Shown here: positions 40,001 to 47,254 of the stretch, in pieces
How positions within the stretch are numbered: position 1 is the first letter of the stretch
Layout of the letters: each line of letters opens with the position of its first letter
From: Saltatorellus ferox
GTDB lineage: Bacteria > Planctomycetota > UBA1135 > GCA-002686595
Length of the DNA: 64,000 nucleotides
Assembly (NCBI GenBank): GCA_007751475.1
Contig: CP036434.1
Coordinates: 1,302,001-1,366,000 of the forward strand
Reading direction: 5' to 3'
Made by a program: the position numbers and the translations under genes
The notes under the pieces: model-generated
Databases searched by the model: none
Seen by the model: only the letters and a program-made list of their open reading frames with translations
What the model was told of the DNA's origin: nothing

Positions 40001-40797
40001 TCGAGCGTCACGTCGATGCCTCGCGCCATCCCCTCCGGGATCGACGCCTTGACGCCGACCCGCCGCTCCGACTGGCGGACGACGGCACCGTCGACGACGG
40101 CGCTCCACTCGGCGGCCGATGCGGCCGTTCGAACCGTGAGTGGCGACGCTTCGGTGGCCGCGCCATCGATCTCGATCCCCTGGAAGCGGAGCGTGTCGGC
40201 AACGAGCCGGATCTCGAGGTCGCCGTCCGTGAGGGTCACCCGCGGGATGAGCGGCAGTCGCAGCGGGCCGGACTCCTCGCTCGAGGTGCTCGGCGCGGTG
40301 AGGTCGAGCCGAACGACGGGAGACGTGGCGCGCACCGACTCGATCAGCTCCAGACGGTTCAAGTTCCGCGCGAAGCCGATGAGGTCACCCTCGATGGAAA
40401 CCTCATCGGCGGAGGCGGAGGTGAGAACGCCCAGCGGCTCCCCGTTCGCCTTGCGCAGGCTGAACCCTGCGACGTGGAGTCCAGTGCGCCAGTCGCCGTC
40501 GATGTCGCCGATCTCCAGTTCGAGCCCGGCCGCCATGCGCGCGATCGGCGGCGCGATGCGAACGAGGAGCGGATGGAGCGTGCGCTCGCGGGTGAAGTAC
40601 AGCAGAGCCAGACCCGCGGGCACGAAGAGCGCGAACGCCAGGCCCACCCGAAAGAGAGTACGCGTCACCCGTCGCCAGCCCCGCTTCCGTCGCGCGGGAG
40701 GCGGAGAGTTCCCCGTTGAATGGGTCCGAGAGTGCTTCGACGAATCCGCCCGCGCCCTCTGCGGGAAAGTGGGATCCTGGGGGGAAGGGTCTTCCAT
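37099..40797 (-). CDS. tamB: TamB-family (AsmA-like) translocation/assembly protein
   Basis: A 1232-aa protein with an N-terminal membrane anchor (about 45-67, LFRVGLAFALFVPAGLALLYF). A very long beta-rich body follows, made of repeating AsmA-like strands (LVLDLTAPS, GALMDGVLDLNSV, IGGTVLYEQGQPRIDA). The C-terminal DUF490 core contains RIDLVGTTRLAGYDVTVNVDG and APEDLLLLVLSGQPPS. TamB spans the periplasm between the inner membrane and the TamA barrel, and relatives move phospholipids to the outer membrane. Here tamB comes first and tamA second, the reverse of the proteobacterial order. Length and domain order are normal. Confidence 0.9.
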   Translation of the reverse strand: MEDPSPQDPTFPQRARADSSKHSRTHSTGNSPPPARRKRGWRRVTRTLFRVGLAFALFVPAGLALLYFTRERTLHPLLVRIAPPIARMAAGLELEIGDIDGDWRTGLHVAGFSLRKANGEPLGVLTSASADEVSIEGDLIGFARNLNRLELIESVRATSPVVRLDLTAPSTSSEESGPLRLPLIPRVTLTDGDLEIRLVADTLRFQGIEIDGAATEASPLTVRTAASAAEWSAVVDGAVVRQSERRVGVKASIPEGMARGIDVTLEALVGAWSPEETTIEQGSLTVGPNHLTPAGVTLTSGPQGVEAGGNIAFDLKDVQDAYRVVNALRGVEDTGDSQNAAGWSGQLRGTIALEPMPGQISTGDVTISGEELEIAGVRLGSVSGFATADRRGVYLHELRAVDGERSELRGSGTLLADGRTLDDGELTVLIDRPQSLHSSLEPIRGLRAEFSLAGELANPSGSVELFADSLNVGGQMMRDVAADGALMDGVLDLNSVECKTEYGNASASARIGLPLDGRPLDLLLQTLRWESDGATLALAEPVPILVEGEHVKIDGLVLTTGKGRAALTFDSETAEGLALDLEIKGLELEPFVGEFAAAEGMRFGALHGTAAIRTKSARTQGVEAAIDLALDRSRDPAAAPMRAKLKATWADERIEFQDVLVELDALQLQIAGGAPLATTGELLGPGKVDLQVRLGMDAATLSTPPISLFLGQESLPFVERLSGRAFANVHLDGAWDSLRGSLQLDVEEARLAPAVGRVPLLPDALTGSLALRFDEAITLEPSNVRLGKVAHAVVSGSLARSLDATALVADPAARLEEWRSSAITAEAKLDFDSLDWIARFLPELRETSGSLSGLAQVRGSLRDLEPNATLVLKDGGARYRGLPPLENAQVEIKLDPIQIQIVRADMELGASPVSIGGTVLYEQGQPRIDATIKGTEVLLARSTDALIRADVDLTLRGRTSALVVGGDVALAGGRLRSPIEFQGLLAGGSKAPQAVRRGIRIPAFGPDTVKLDLKIRTTEALSLKGRIARGKIRAELQLIGTAAQPTPIGQVFFDPLELAVPAGTISFPTGLIRFDPDSPDIPRIDLVGTTRLAGYDVTVNVDGDYDAPNVELSSSPPLAPEDLLLLVLSGQPPSRGGGIEAAGQSVALYVAKDLVRGWFSSGGFEDEDKESFLDRLEVTTGRDVSRSGTLTLEATYKLREGLARERDAIYVVLERDSYEDYGLGLRFVLRLR

Positions 40798-40926
40798 GGG
40801 AGATGGCCGCCAGGTTTATCGACGATGCGAGCGGTGACCTCGACCCTTAACCATGGGTCTGGTGGCAAGACCTGGAAAAAAACTCCGGGGTAGCGACGGG
40901 GGGGCGCCGGGACGCTTTGGGGCAAA

Positions 40927-41691
40927 ATGGCCCCGATGGATGCACCCTCACCCGACCCTTCCGGCCAGGCGCCGTCGGAGCCGCCCCCGCGCGCCGACTA
41001 CGAAAGCACCCCGCTCACGAGGTCCGAGTACATCTCGGCGATCGTCCACCTCTACCGTGGAGAGCTTTACCGGGCGAACACGTGGCGGCTGCGCATCGAT
41101 CAAACGACCAACTGGGCGGTCCTCACGACGGCGGGGGTTCTCACCTACTCCTTCGGCGAAGGCCACCCCTCGCCCTGGTCGATGATCGCCGGCCTCGCGA
41201 TCGTGACGATGTTTCTCTTCATCGAGGCGCGACGATTCCGCTTCGCGGACGTCTGGCGCTCACGGGTGCGGATGATCGAGGAGAACTTCTACGGCCCCAT
41301 CCTGCGCCGCGACCCGGTCAGTCCGGCGGAGCAGTGGGGGACCCTGGTGGCGGTGGATCTCTTCCGACCACGCTTCAAGACGAGCGCCATCGCCGCGCTT
41401 CGCACCCGTCTCCTTCGCAACTACCTTCCGATGTACGGCGTGCTTTTCGTCGCGTTCGTTCTGAAGGTGGGCACGCAGCCCACGGCGGTCCGGTCCTGGG
41501 CGGCGGTCCGCCAGCGCCTGGGCGGTGACGGGATGGTGCCGTGGTGGGCCTCCCTCGCGGTGCTAGGGGCCTTCGCGATCGGGTGCTTGCTCCTGATCGT
41601 CTTCGGCGGACGGACCTCGAGCTACGATCTCGACGATTGGACGTACGAGCTACCGGACGAACCGAGAGGCCGCTCGGCGCTCGATTACTGA
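40927..41691 (+). CDS. DUF2270-family integral membrane protein
   Basis: A 254-aa protein from ATG 40927 (ATG 40936 also possible). After a Pro-rich start comes YISAIVHLYRGELYRANTWR and RIDQTTNWAVLTTAGVLTYSF, then IEARRFRFADVWRSRVRMIEENFY. These are typical of DUF2270 proteins. Four hydrophobic segments are visible, two near residues 60-100 and two near 165-225. The function is unknown. It is divergent from tamB. Confidence 0.85.
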   Translation: MAPMDAPSPDPSGQAPSEPPPRADYESTPLTRSEYISAIVHLYRGELYRANTWRLRIDQTTNWAVLTTAGVLTYSFGEGHPSPWSMIAGLAIVTMFLFIEARRFRFADVWRSRVRMIEENFYGPILRRDPVSPAEQWGTLVAVDLFRPRFKTSAIAALRTRLLRNYLPMYGVLFVAFVLKVGTQPTAVRSWAAVRQRLGGDGMVPWWASLAVLGAFAIGCLLLIVFGGRTSSYDLDDWTYELPDEPRGRSALDY

Positions 41692-41719
41692 GGGCGCTGA
41701 GCCGGAACTCCGCACTCCA

Positions 41720-41990
41720 TAACTCCTACCCATGCAACCAGGGAAGCGGAGGAGGCGGGAGCGTCGAGGGGGCGCGAGCTTCGCCTGGAGAGCCTCGGTG
41801 ATATGCAGGATGTCGTGGATCGTGAGCAGCCCCTTGGCCCCACCCTTCGTCCCGCCGCCCGGCAGTCCCCAGTATGCCAGCAGCCGGAAACGGAGGTTTT
41901 CGTGGGGCAGCGCGATGAGCGCTTCCGCCAAGACAGGCGGCGGCCCCCTGAAGCCGCTTTCCCCGGCATCCAGATCCTCTTCTATCCCTG
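41720..41990 (-). pseudogene. Probable gene remnant, unidentified
   Basis: On the minus strand a frame without ATG reads AEALIALPHENLRFRLLAY, then WGLPGGG, then LLTIHDILHITEALQAKL. Third positions are mostly G or C, as in real genes here. There is no clear start or ribosome site, and it runs into the end of the DUF2270 gene. I read it as the leftover of a lost gene in the 302-bp gap between DUF2270 and the LVIVD gene, but it could be chance. Confidence 0.3.
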
Positions 41991-41993
41991 ACC

Positions 41994-43805
41994 ATGCGAA
42001 TTTCCGTTTCGAAGGCCATCGTCCTCTTGGCTTCCACCCTTGGCCCCCTCGCCCTGGCCACCCAGGCCTCCGCCCAGTGCGCCCCCACCTATGAAGGAAC
42101 GTTCGCCGGCACCGGTTTCTCCCGTACGCTCGAGATCTCAGGCAACGTTCTCTACATCCCCGAGGAGAGTACGCCCAAGGGGGTCTCGATCGTGGATATC
42201 TCGACTCCCTCTGCGCCGAGTCTGCTCGGTCACTACAGCACGGGAACGTCCGCGACCAACGGAGTCGTCGTCGCAGGAGACGTGGCCTACGTGGCGCACG
42301 ACGGGTCGGAGCTCACGCTCGTGGACGTCTCGGATCCGACGAACCCCGTGCGGCTGGGTGGGCTGGCCACGGGCAGCAGTCTTCTCTCCGTGGCCGTTCA
42401 GGGATCGATCGCCTACGTGGGCCTTCTGGGTGACGAATTCCTGGTCGTCGACGTGGCGAACCCCAGGGCGCCCAGACTTCTGGCGTCCCTCCCGATGTCA
42501 CAGCCCTACGACATCGAGATGGCAGGGCGATACGCCTACGTGGGCTGCCTCGGGGCCGGGCTTATGATCGTCGACATCCTGGATTCCTCGGCACCGGTGG
42601 TCATCGGCTCCTACGACACACCGGACTTCGCCATCGCTGTGGAGTACTCCGATGGGATCGCCTACGTGGCGGACCGGACGGCGGGTCTTCAATTGATCGA
42701 CGTGACGGACCCGACGGGTCCCGTCTTCCTGGGGTCATTTCCCGGGGACGATGCCCGCAACATCGAAGTCTCCGGAAGCGTTGCGTACGTGTCGCGAAGA
42801 CTGAGCGGGGTGGCCATCCTGGACGTATCGAATCCCGCCGCGCCGTCTTTGCTCGGCACCATCGCCTCGTCCGGATCCTCCATCGGGCTCGCGCTGCGCG
42901 GCAGCACCCTGTGCCTGGCCAAGCGCAATAGCGCCGACGGAACGGGGATCGATCTCCACGACGTTTCCGGGTGCGCGTCCGCCAGCGCGCCGAACGACGC
43001 CTGCGCAGACGCGATCTCCGTCGAGATGGGGTACACGAACTTCAGCAGTCTGTCTGCCACGGCCAGTGGCTCTCAGCTCTCCTGTCAGCCAGCCTCTCTC
43101 TCCCGTGATATCTGGTTCTCGTTCCGCGCGCCCGCGACGGCCACCACGGTGATCGACCTTTCGGGGTCGCGCTTCGATACGGTTCTCGAGGTTTTCGATG
43201 GGAGCGACTGCAGCCAGCTCACCTCCCTCGTCTGCGACGACGACAGCGGCGCCGGGCTGACGAGCCGCGTCGCGTTCGACGCCTCCGCCGGATCCGACTA
43301 TCTGTTCTGCATCTCCGGATACGGAAACACGGCCGCAGGCCTTGGCTACATGCGGATCTCCCAGGACCTCGGCCTGGGCGACGCCATCTGTGCGGGGCAG
43401 GCCAACTCGACCGGCCTCGGCGGAACTCTCTCGATGGGGGGGAGCGACATCCCCGCGGACAACGCCCTCTCGATCCACGTCCAGGACCTGCCCGCGAACT
43501 CGCTCGGGTACTTCGTCACGTCCTCCGACCTGATTCCCGTCGCCAACCCGGGAGGCAGCATGGGAGATCTCTGCATCGGAAGCCTCTCCATGGGCCGCTT
43601 CGCGGGCGATGTTCTGGACTCAGGCCCCTCCGGGCAGGTGTCTTTCACGCCCGATCTCAGCGCGCTCCCGACACCGTCGGGAAGCGTGGCCGCCGCGCCC
43701 GGCGATACCGTGTGCTTCCAGTTCTGGTATCGCGATATGGTGGCGGGCCAGACCACCTCGAACTTCTCGGGCGCACGCTGCGTCACGTTCCGCAATCTGC
43801 CCTGA
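41994..43805 (+). CDS. Secreted LVIVD-repeat beta-propeller protein with shared C-terminal domain
   Basis: A 603-aa protein with signal peptide ending QASAQ. Six or seven LVIVD-type blades follow (about residues 35-320), with repeated patterns such as LTLVDVSDPTNP, FLVVDVANPRAPRLL, LMIVDILDSSAPVV and LQLIDVTDPTGPV. A PPC-like domain comes next (about 325-450; DIWFSFRAPATATTVIDLSG). The C-terminal 140 residues carry the domain also found in the protein at 33288 (ANSTGLGG, VQDLPANSL, VANPGGSMGDLCIG, MGRFAG, FQFWYRDMV, TSNFSG). It is probably surface-located and binding rather than catalytic. Part of its 3' end is duplicated at 62340-62693. Confidence 0.8.
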   Translation: MRISVSKAIVLLASTLGPLALATQASAQCAPTYEGTFAGTGFSRTLEISGNVLYIPEESTPKGVSIVDISTPSAPSLLGHYSTGTSATNGVVVAGDVAYVAHDGSELTLVDVSDPTNPVRLGGLATGSSLLSVAVQGSIAYVGLLGDEFLVVDVANPRAPRLLASLPMSQPYDIEMAGRYAYVGCLGAGLMIVDILDSSAPVVIGSYDTPDFAIAVEYSDGIAYVADRTAGLQLIDVTDPTGPVFLGSFPGDDARNIEVSGSVAYVSRRLSGVAILDVSNPAAPSLLGTIASSGSSIGLALRGSTLCLAKRNSADGTGIDLHDVSGCASASAPNDACADAISVEMGYTNFSSLSATASGSQLSCQPASLSRDIWFSFRAPATATTVIDLSGSRFDTVLEVFDGSDCSQLTSLVCDDDSGAGLTSRVAFDASAGSDYLFCISGYGNTAAGLGYMRISQDLGLGDAICAGQANSTGLGGTLSMGGSDIPADNALSIHVQDLPANSLGYFVTSSDLIPVANPGGSMGDLCIGSLSMGRFAGDVLDSGPSGQVSFTPDLSALPTPSGSVAAAPGDTVCFQFWYRDMVAGQTTSNFSGARCVTFRNLP

Positions 43806-43929
43806 AAGCGAGGCCGGCGAGTGGATCGTCGAGTGGATCAGCGAGCGCGGCCAAGGCTCGGGTGGGCGAACGCCTTTCGAGCTACGCTTCCTCGGGTCGC
43901 ACGTTGACGTGACGGTTGGGCGGCTGATC

Positions 43930-44104
43930 GCTCCCCTCGATCGCTTAGGTGAGCGCCTTGAAGGCGGTTCGCCAGCGTGAGCCCATCGTTGCTGTTGCTG
44001 CCGTGAACGGCGTCGACCCAGATTCGCTGGGCCAGCGCCTGGCCTGTACCGATGAAGCCAGCGAGGAGGAGGAGAACGGCGAGGCGGAGCATGGGGAGTG
44101 GCAT
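43930..44104 (-). pseudogene. 5' remnant of a secreted protein gene
   Basis: From ATG at 44104 the minus strand encodes a signal peptide (LRLAVLLLLAGFIGTGQALA) and then QRIWVDAVHGSNSNDGLTLAN. That is the usual beginning of secreted beta-helix (choice-of-anchor) proteins. Thereafter the expected continuation (TAFKALT) is in another frame and hits a stop, and the sequence runs into the downstream flank of the LVIVD gene. This is a truncated, frameshifted gene at the left edge of the insertion-rich region. Confidence 0.55.
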
Positions 44105-44321
44105 GACAAGTGGGCGGGAGTGATGGGACCCTCCTTGAGTCACACCCGAGCGGTGGGTCACAGCTGGACTCGCTCGTGAGCACCTGAAAGCTCGCGATGA
44201 TTGATTCGATGGGCTCTATCCGGAGCGATTCCAGCAGCTGGAGCAACGTCTCGGAGGCGTAGCGTGGCCATGGCGCCTTGCGCGCAACCCGCTTCGAACT
44301 TGGCCGGTCCGTTCCTCTGGA

Positions 44322-46037
44322 ATGGACGATCCACCGGACATCTTCAGGGGCACGGGGGGCCGCTCGCCGCTCCAGAATTTCGTCAGGGCGCACCTTCCCG
44401 GTTTCCTCGCGGAGTTCGAGGACGAGAACGGCGGTCGTTCCCTGCCGAAGTACGTCATCCAGGAATTCGAGGCTGTACTCGAATGCGGCGATCCAGCGTT
44501 CGGCTTCAGCCGCCTCCGTTGCCCCTCCTGCGCAACGGACACGATCGTGCCGTTTTCCTGTAAGGGTCGAACGTTCTGTTCCTCCTGCGGCGGGCGCCAG
44601 ATGGCGCAGACGGCCGCGCACCTCGTCGACAGGGTCTTCCCCGATGTTGATGTGCGCCAGTGGGTACTCACGGTCCCCAGGCCGCTACGCCTGGCGATGG
44701 CGATGAACGCGGAGCTTTGCCGAGAGGTCACGCGGGCACACATTCGCGCGGTCTCTGCGTCCTACAAACGCCGCGGACAAGTGACCCTGGGTCGTCAGCA
44801 GCAACAGGTGCAAGTTGACCCAGAGGGTGACCCAGAGGAAGCCGCAGCTTCCGTTTCTTCCTCCCCGGTCCGGCTGGACATCGGCGCCGTGAACTCGACG
44901 CAGCGTTTTGAATCCTCGTTGGGGCTCAATGTTCACTTCCACTCCCTCTACCTGGACGGTGTGTACGTCACGCGCAGCGCTTTCGAGTCTCCCGTCTTTC
45001 TGCCCGCGGATCCTTTGACGTCGGCGGAGGTCGCACGTGTGCACGGTGACGCGATCGAGCGCATCCGTCGGGTGCTGAAGCGCTACTCCCTCGACCCGAT
45101 CGCACTCGGTCTGCCCCTACGCAAAGGCGACGACCCCCCTTGGGAGTACGCGGACGCGGGCGCTGATGAGCAGCCGCTTCTCGATTTTGGCGACGCGCGT
45201 GATGATGCGTTCTTTCCGGCCCTGAAGGCTGCCTCGGTGAAGTCACTGGTGCCTTTCGGTCCTGGTGCTGGGCAGCCGCTGAAGCGCCTCATCGACCCTG
45301 ATCTCGGCCTTGCGTTCCAGTCGTCGGGTTGGGGAGGTCAGTACGTGCCGCCTCCACTGGTGGTGAACGCTGACGGGTTCTCGTTGCATGCGGCGACGCT
45401 GATCCGGAAGGGTCAGCGGGCGCAGCTGGAGAAGCTCTGCCGCTACGTGACGAGGCCCGCCATCAGTCTCGAGCGCTTCGAGGTCCGTCCCGATGGCATG
45501 GTCTCATGGCTGTTACGTAAGGCCTGGCGTGATGGGACCAAGGGATTCGTCATGACTCCGTACCAGTTCATGGCTCGACTGGCGGCGCTCGCGCCGCATC
45601 CACGCGAGCATCAGTTGACGTATCAGGGAGTGCTGGCCCCGGCCTCATCATTGCGTGATCTGGTGGTCCCGCGTCCCGTGGTTCGGAAGGAGCCGAAGGA
45701 TGTGGACGTCGCCGATGAAGACGGCTCGAAGAGTGCGGGGGAGTCGTCGAAGGACCAGAGATACATCCGCTGGGCAGATCTCTTGAAGCGGGTTTTTTCG
45801 GAGGATGTTCTCCGCTGCCCGCGCTGCCGGGGCCGCAGGCACATGATCTCCGTGATCACAGATCCGGAGACAGCGCGGAAGGTGTTGGAGGGGGTGAGAG
45901 CGGCAGCGAGGAGGTCATCCGATTCGCCCGGTGGGGGAGACCCGTCATCGCCAGGGCCGAGTCGTTCCCCACCGGCAGAGCTCAAGGTCCGAATACCGAT
46001 GCCGCCTCGGCAGGGGCGGCTGAACTTCGGGAAGTAG
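44322..46037 (+). CDS. tnpA: IS91-family transposase (HUH, Y2-type)
   Basis: A 571-aa protein, the only complete copy in the window. The N-terminal zinc-binding region has CPSCATDT and CKGRTFCSSCGGRQ (Cys-rich, about residues 67-90). FPDVDVRQWVLTVPRPLR is the IS91 signature after it. The HUH metal motif is HFH in LNVHFHSLYLDGVYV. CPRCRGRRHMISVIT is a second Cys pair near the C-terminus. Family enzymes nick one strand at the origin end and replicate the element into a new site. Compared with IS91 itself it is longer, with a Gln-rich insert (GRQQQQVQVDPEGDPEE) before the HUH region. Confidence 0.9.
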   Translation: MDDPPDIFRGTGGRSPLQNFVRAHLPGFLAEFEDENGGRSLPKYVIQEFEAVLECGDPAFGFSRLRCPSCATDTIVPFSCKGRTFCSSCGGRQMAQTAAHLVDRVFPDVDVRQWVLTVPRPLRLAMAMNAELCREVTRAHIRAVSASYKRRGQVTLGRQQQQVQVDPEGDPEEAAASVSSSPVRLDIGAVNSTQRFESSLGLNVHFHSLYLDGVYVTRSAFESPVFLPADPLTSAEVARVHGDAIERIRRVLKRYSLDPIALGLPLRKGDDPPWEYADAGADEQPLLDFGDARDDAFFPALKAASVKSLVPFGPGAGQPLKRLIDPDLGLAFQSSGWGGQYVPPPLVVNADGFSLHAATLIRKGQRAQLEKLCRYVTRPAISLERFEVRPDGMVSWLLRKAWRDGTKGFVMTPYQFMARLAALAPHPREHQLTYQGVLAPASSLRDLVVPRPVVRKEPKDVDVADEDGSKSAGESSKDQRYIRWADLLKRVFSEDVLRCPRCRGRRHMISVITDPETARKVLEGVRAAARRSSDSPGGGDPSSPGPSRSPPAELKVRIPMPPRQGRLNFGK

Positions 46038-46088
46038 GGCGCTGCGATAGAGCGGCGCGTGGGTCACCGGGCTCGGTGACATGAGACC

Positions 46089-46117
46089 AGCCAGCACTCT
46101 TGAGGAGGGTGCTGGCT
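46089..46117 (+). repeat. Conserved subterminal hairpin of the IS91-like element
   Basis: AGCCAGCAC and GTGCTGGCT form a 9-bp stem around an 11-nt loop, 52 bp after the transposase stop. The same hairpin is in copy 2 (identical) and in diverged copy 3, where an A-to-G change keeps pairing as G-U. This may be a terminator or part of the origin structure. Confidence 0.5.
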
Positions 46118-46297
46118 GAAGGCCGTGGTGAAGCGAACCGGTGGTGCTCGTCGGAGGGGGCGAAATCGGGCGAGTTCGGCTCAGCGAAGAGCCCGATGGC
46201 CGCTCGGGCGCTCCCGTGTGGCCCGCGAGGATGGGGGTAGCGAAGAATCAGGCCCCAGGCTACGGTTACCGAGGTGTCGACACCCCGCTTGGAAGTC

Positions 46298-46654
46298 CTA
46301 TCCGTCATGCCGCCGCTCCGTCGCTCCCGGCGGCGCCACGGGAACGTGCACCTCGAGGGCGATCCCCCGAAAACCAAGGGCTGCGATCCGGTCGAGTTCC
46401 CGCAGGAAATCCGGGCTCGCGAGCTCACTCGCGGTCGCCTTCACCTCGACCCGCGCCCCACTCTTCGTCAGCCGCATCGAGGGCGACCTCCGTTCGATCG
46501 GGAAGCGCTGGAGGCTCGCCTTCCAGCGCTCGCGCAGCGACCGATCCAGATCCACGTTCCCGGCCACCGCCAAGCCCCAGGCTTCGGCGACTCCCATTCC
46601 GAGTTCTTCGCACAGACACCGCGCGAGTCGCGCTTCCGCAGGCGCCAGAACCAT
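46298..46654 (-). pseudogene. 3'-truncated gene caught between two IS91-type ends
   Basis: ATG at 46654 has a good ribosome site (GGGAGGAA) just upstream. The frame encodes [20 protein letters not shown] and continues through a helical region to [19 protein letters not shown]. The final residues (DG, stop) come from the IS91-like terminus at 46297-46306, so the original 3' end is gone. No family recognised. The 380-bp segment holding it (46307-46686) is bounded by two identical IS91-like 3' ends in direct orientation. Confidence 0.5.
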
Positions 46655-46686
46655 CCGATTCCTCCCACGTCCAGGCCCGACGATCT

Positions 46687-46732
46687 TACGGTTACCGAGG
46701 TGTCGACACCCCGCTTGGAAGTCCTATCCGTC
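46687..46732 (+). repeat. Solo 46-bp IS91-like 3' terminus
   Basis: Identical to 46261-46306 and 55096-55141, the last 46 bp of copies 1 and 2. It starts at TACGGTTACCG (containing the inverted repeat CGGT-T-ACCG), includes GGTGTCGACACC and ends CCTATCCGTC. No transposase sequence accompanies it. It abuts the tyrosine-recombinase fragment. Confidence 0.75.
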
Positions 46733-47133
46733 GCGTGGAAGGCAAGGGTTCAAAGACGCGTTACGTGCCCGTGCACGCCGCGGCGCTCGTGGCCATCGAC
46801 GAGTACCTCGAGGCAGCGGGCCATAGGGAAGAGAAGAAGGGTCCCCTCTTCCGGCCGGTGCGCAACCCGCAGGGCGGCCTAGAGGGCGCGATCACGGGCG
46901 ATGGCCTCTACAAGATGGTGAAGAGCTACGCGCTGCGGGCGGGTGTGCATGTGGACGGGCTGTGTCTGCATGCGCTGAGGGCGACGGCGGCAACGAATGC
47001 CTTGGAGCATTCAGCCGACATCGCATTCGTCCAGGGGTGGTTGGGCCATGCGAATATCAGCACGACGCGGCTCTATGACCGGCGGCGCTCACGGCCGGAG
47101 GACTCTCCCACCTTCAAGGTGTCATACCAATGA
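46733..47133 (+). pseudogene. C-terminal fragment of a tyrosine recombinase (phage-integrase family)
   Basis: The fragment begins directly after the solo IS91-like end with [19 protein letters not shown], the mid-catalytic region of Xer/integrase proteins. It continues to [20 protein letters not shown] (the conserved His-x-x-Arg) and [16 protein letters not shown], which holds the second His and the catalytic Tyr. The N-terminal DNA-binding domain and the first catalytic Arg are missing, so it is not functional alone. Tyrosine recombinases often accompany IS91-type transposases; here it is cut by an element end. Confidence 0.75.
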
Positions 47134-47254
47134 AGGTCGGGATTGCTGGAACGGTGTCGATCTGTCGCGGCGCTAATCTCGATTGATGAAAGTGAGATGG
47201 CAGTGATCGAGATAGTCTCTCCAGAGCATGAACATGTATTCCTCGCTTTTGGGT

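Larger units (their letters stand above)
44305..46306 (+). mobile_element. IS91-like element, copy 1 (full transposase)
   Basis: It carries the full transposase and a 3' region of about 270 bp. The 3' edge at 46306 is set by comparison: copies at 46687-46732 and 55096-55141 are identical up to this base and differ after it. The 5' edge is not defined; I place it at CGGTCCG (44305-44311), 11 bp before the start codon, because the same heptamer is where copies 2 and 3 begin. The 3' end contains a palindrome GGTGTCGACACC followed by CCGCTTGG. IS91 elements move by rolling-circle transposition with an HUH nuclease. Confidence 0.6.

Noticed and set aside
43838..44161. A complete 107-aa exported protein left of IS91-like copy 1
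   Set aside because: After the signal peptide and about 20 residues the expected sequence continues in another frame. The remaining residues are not protein-like, so I call it a remnant.
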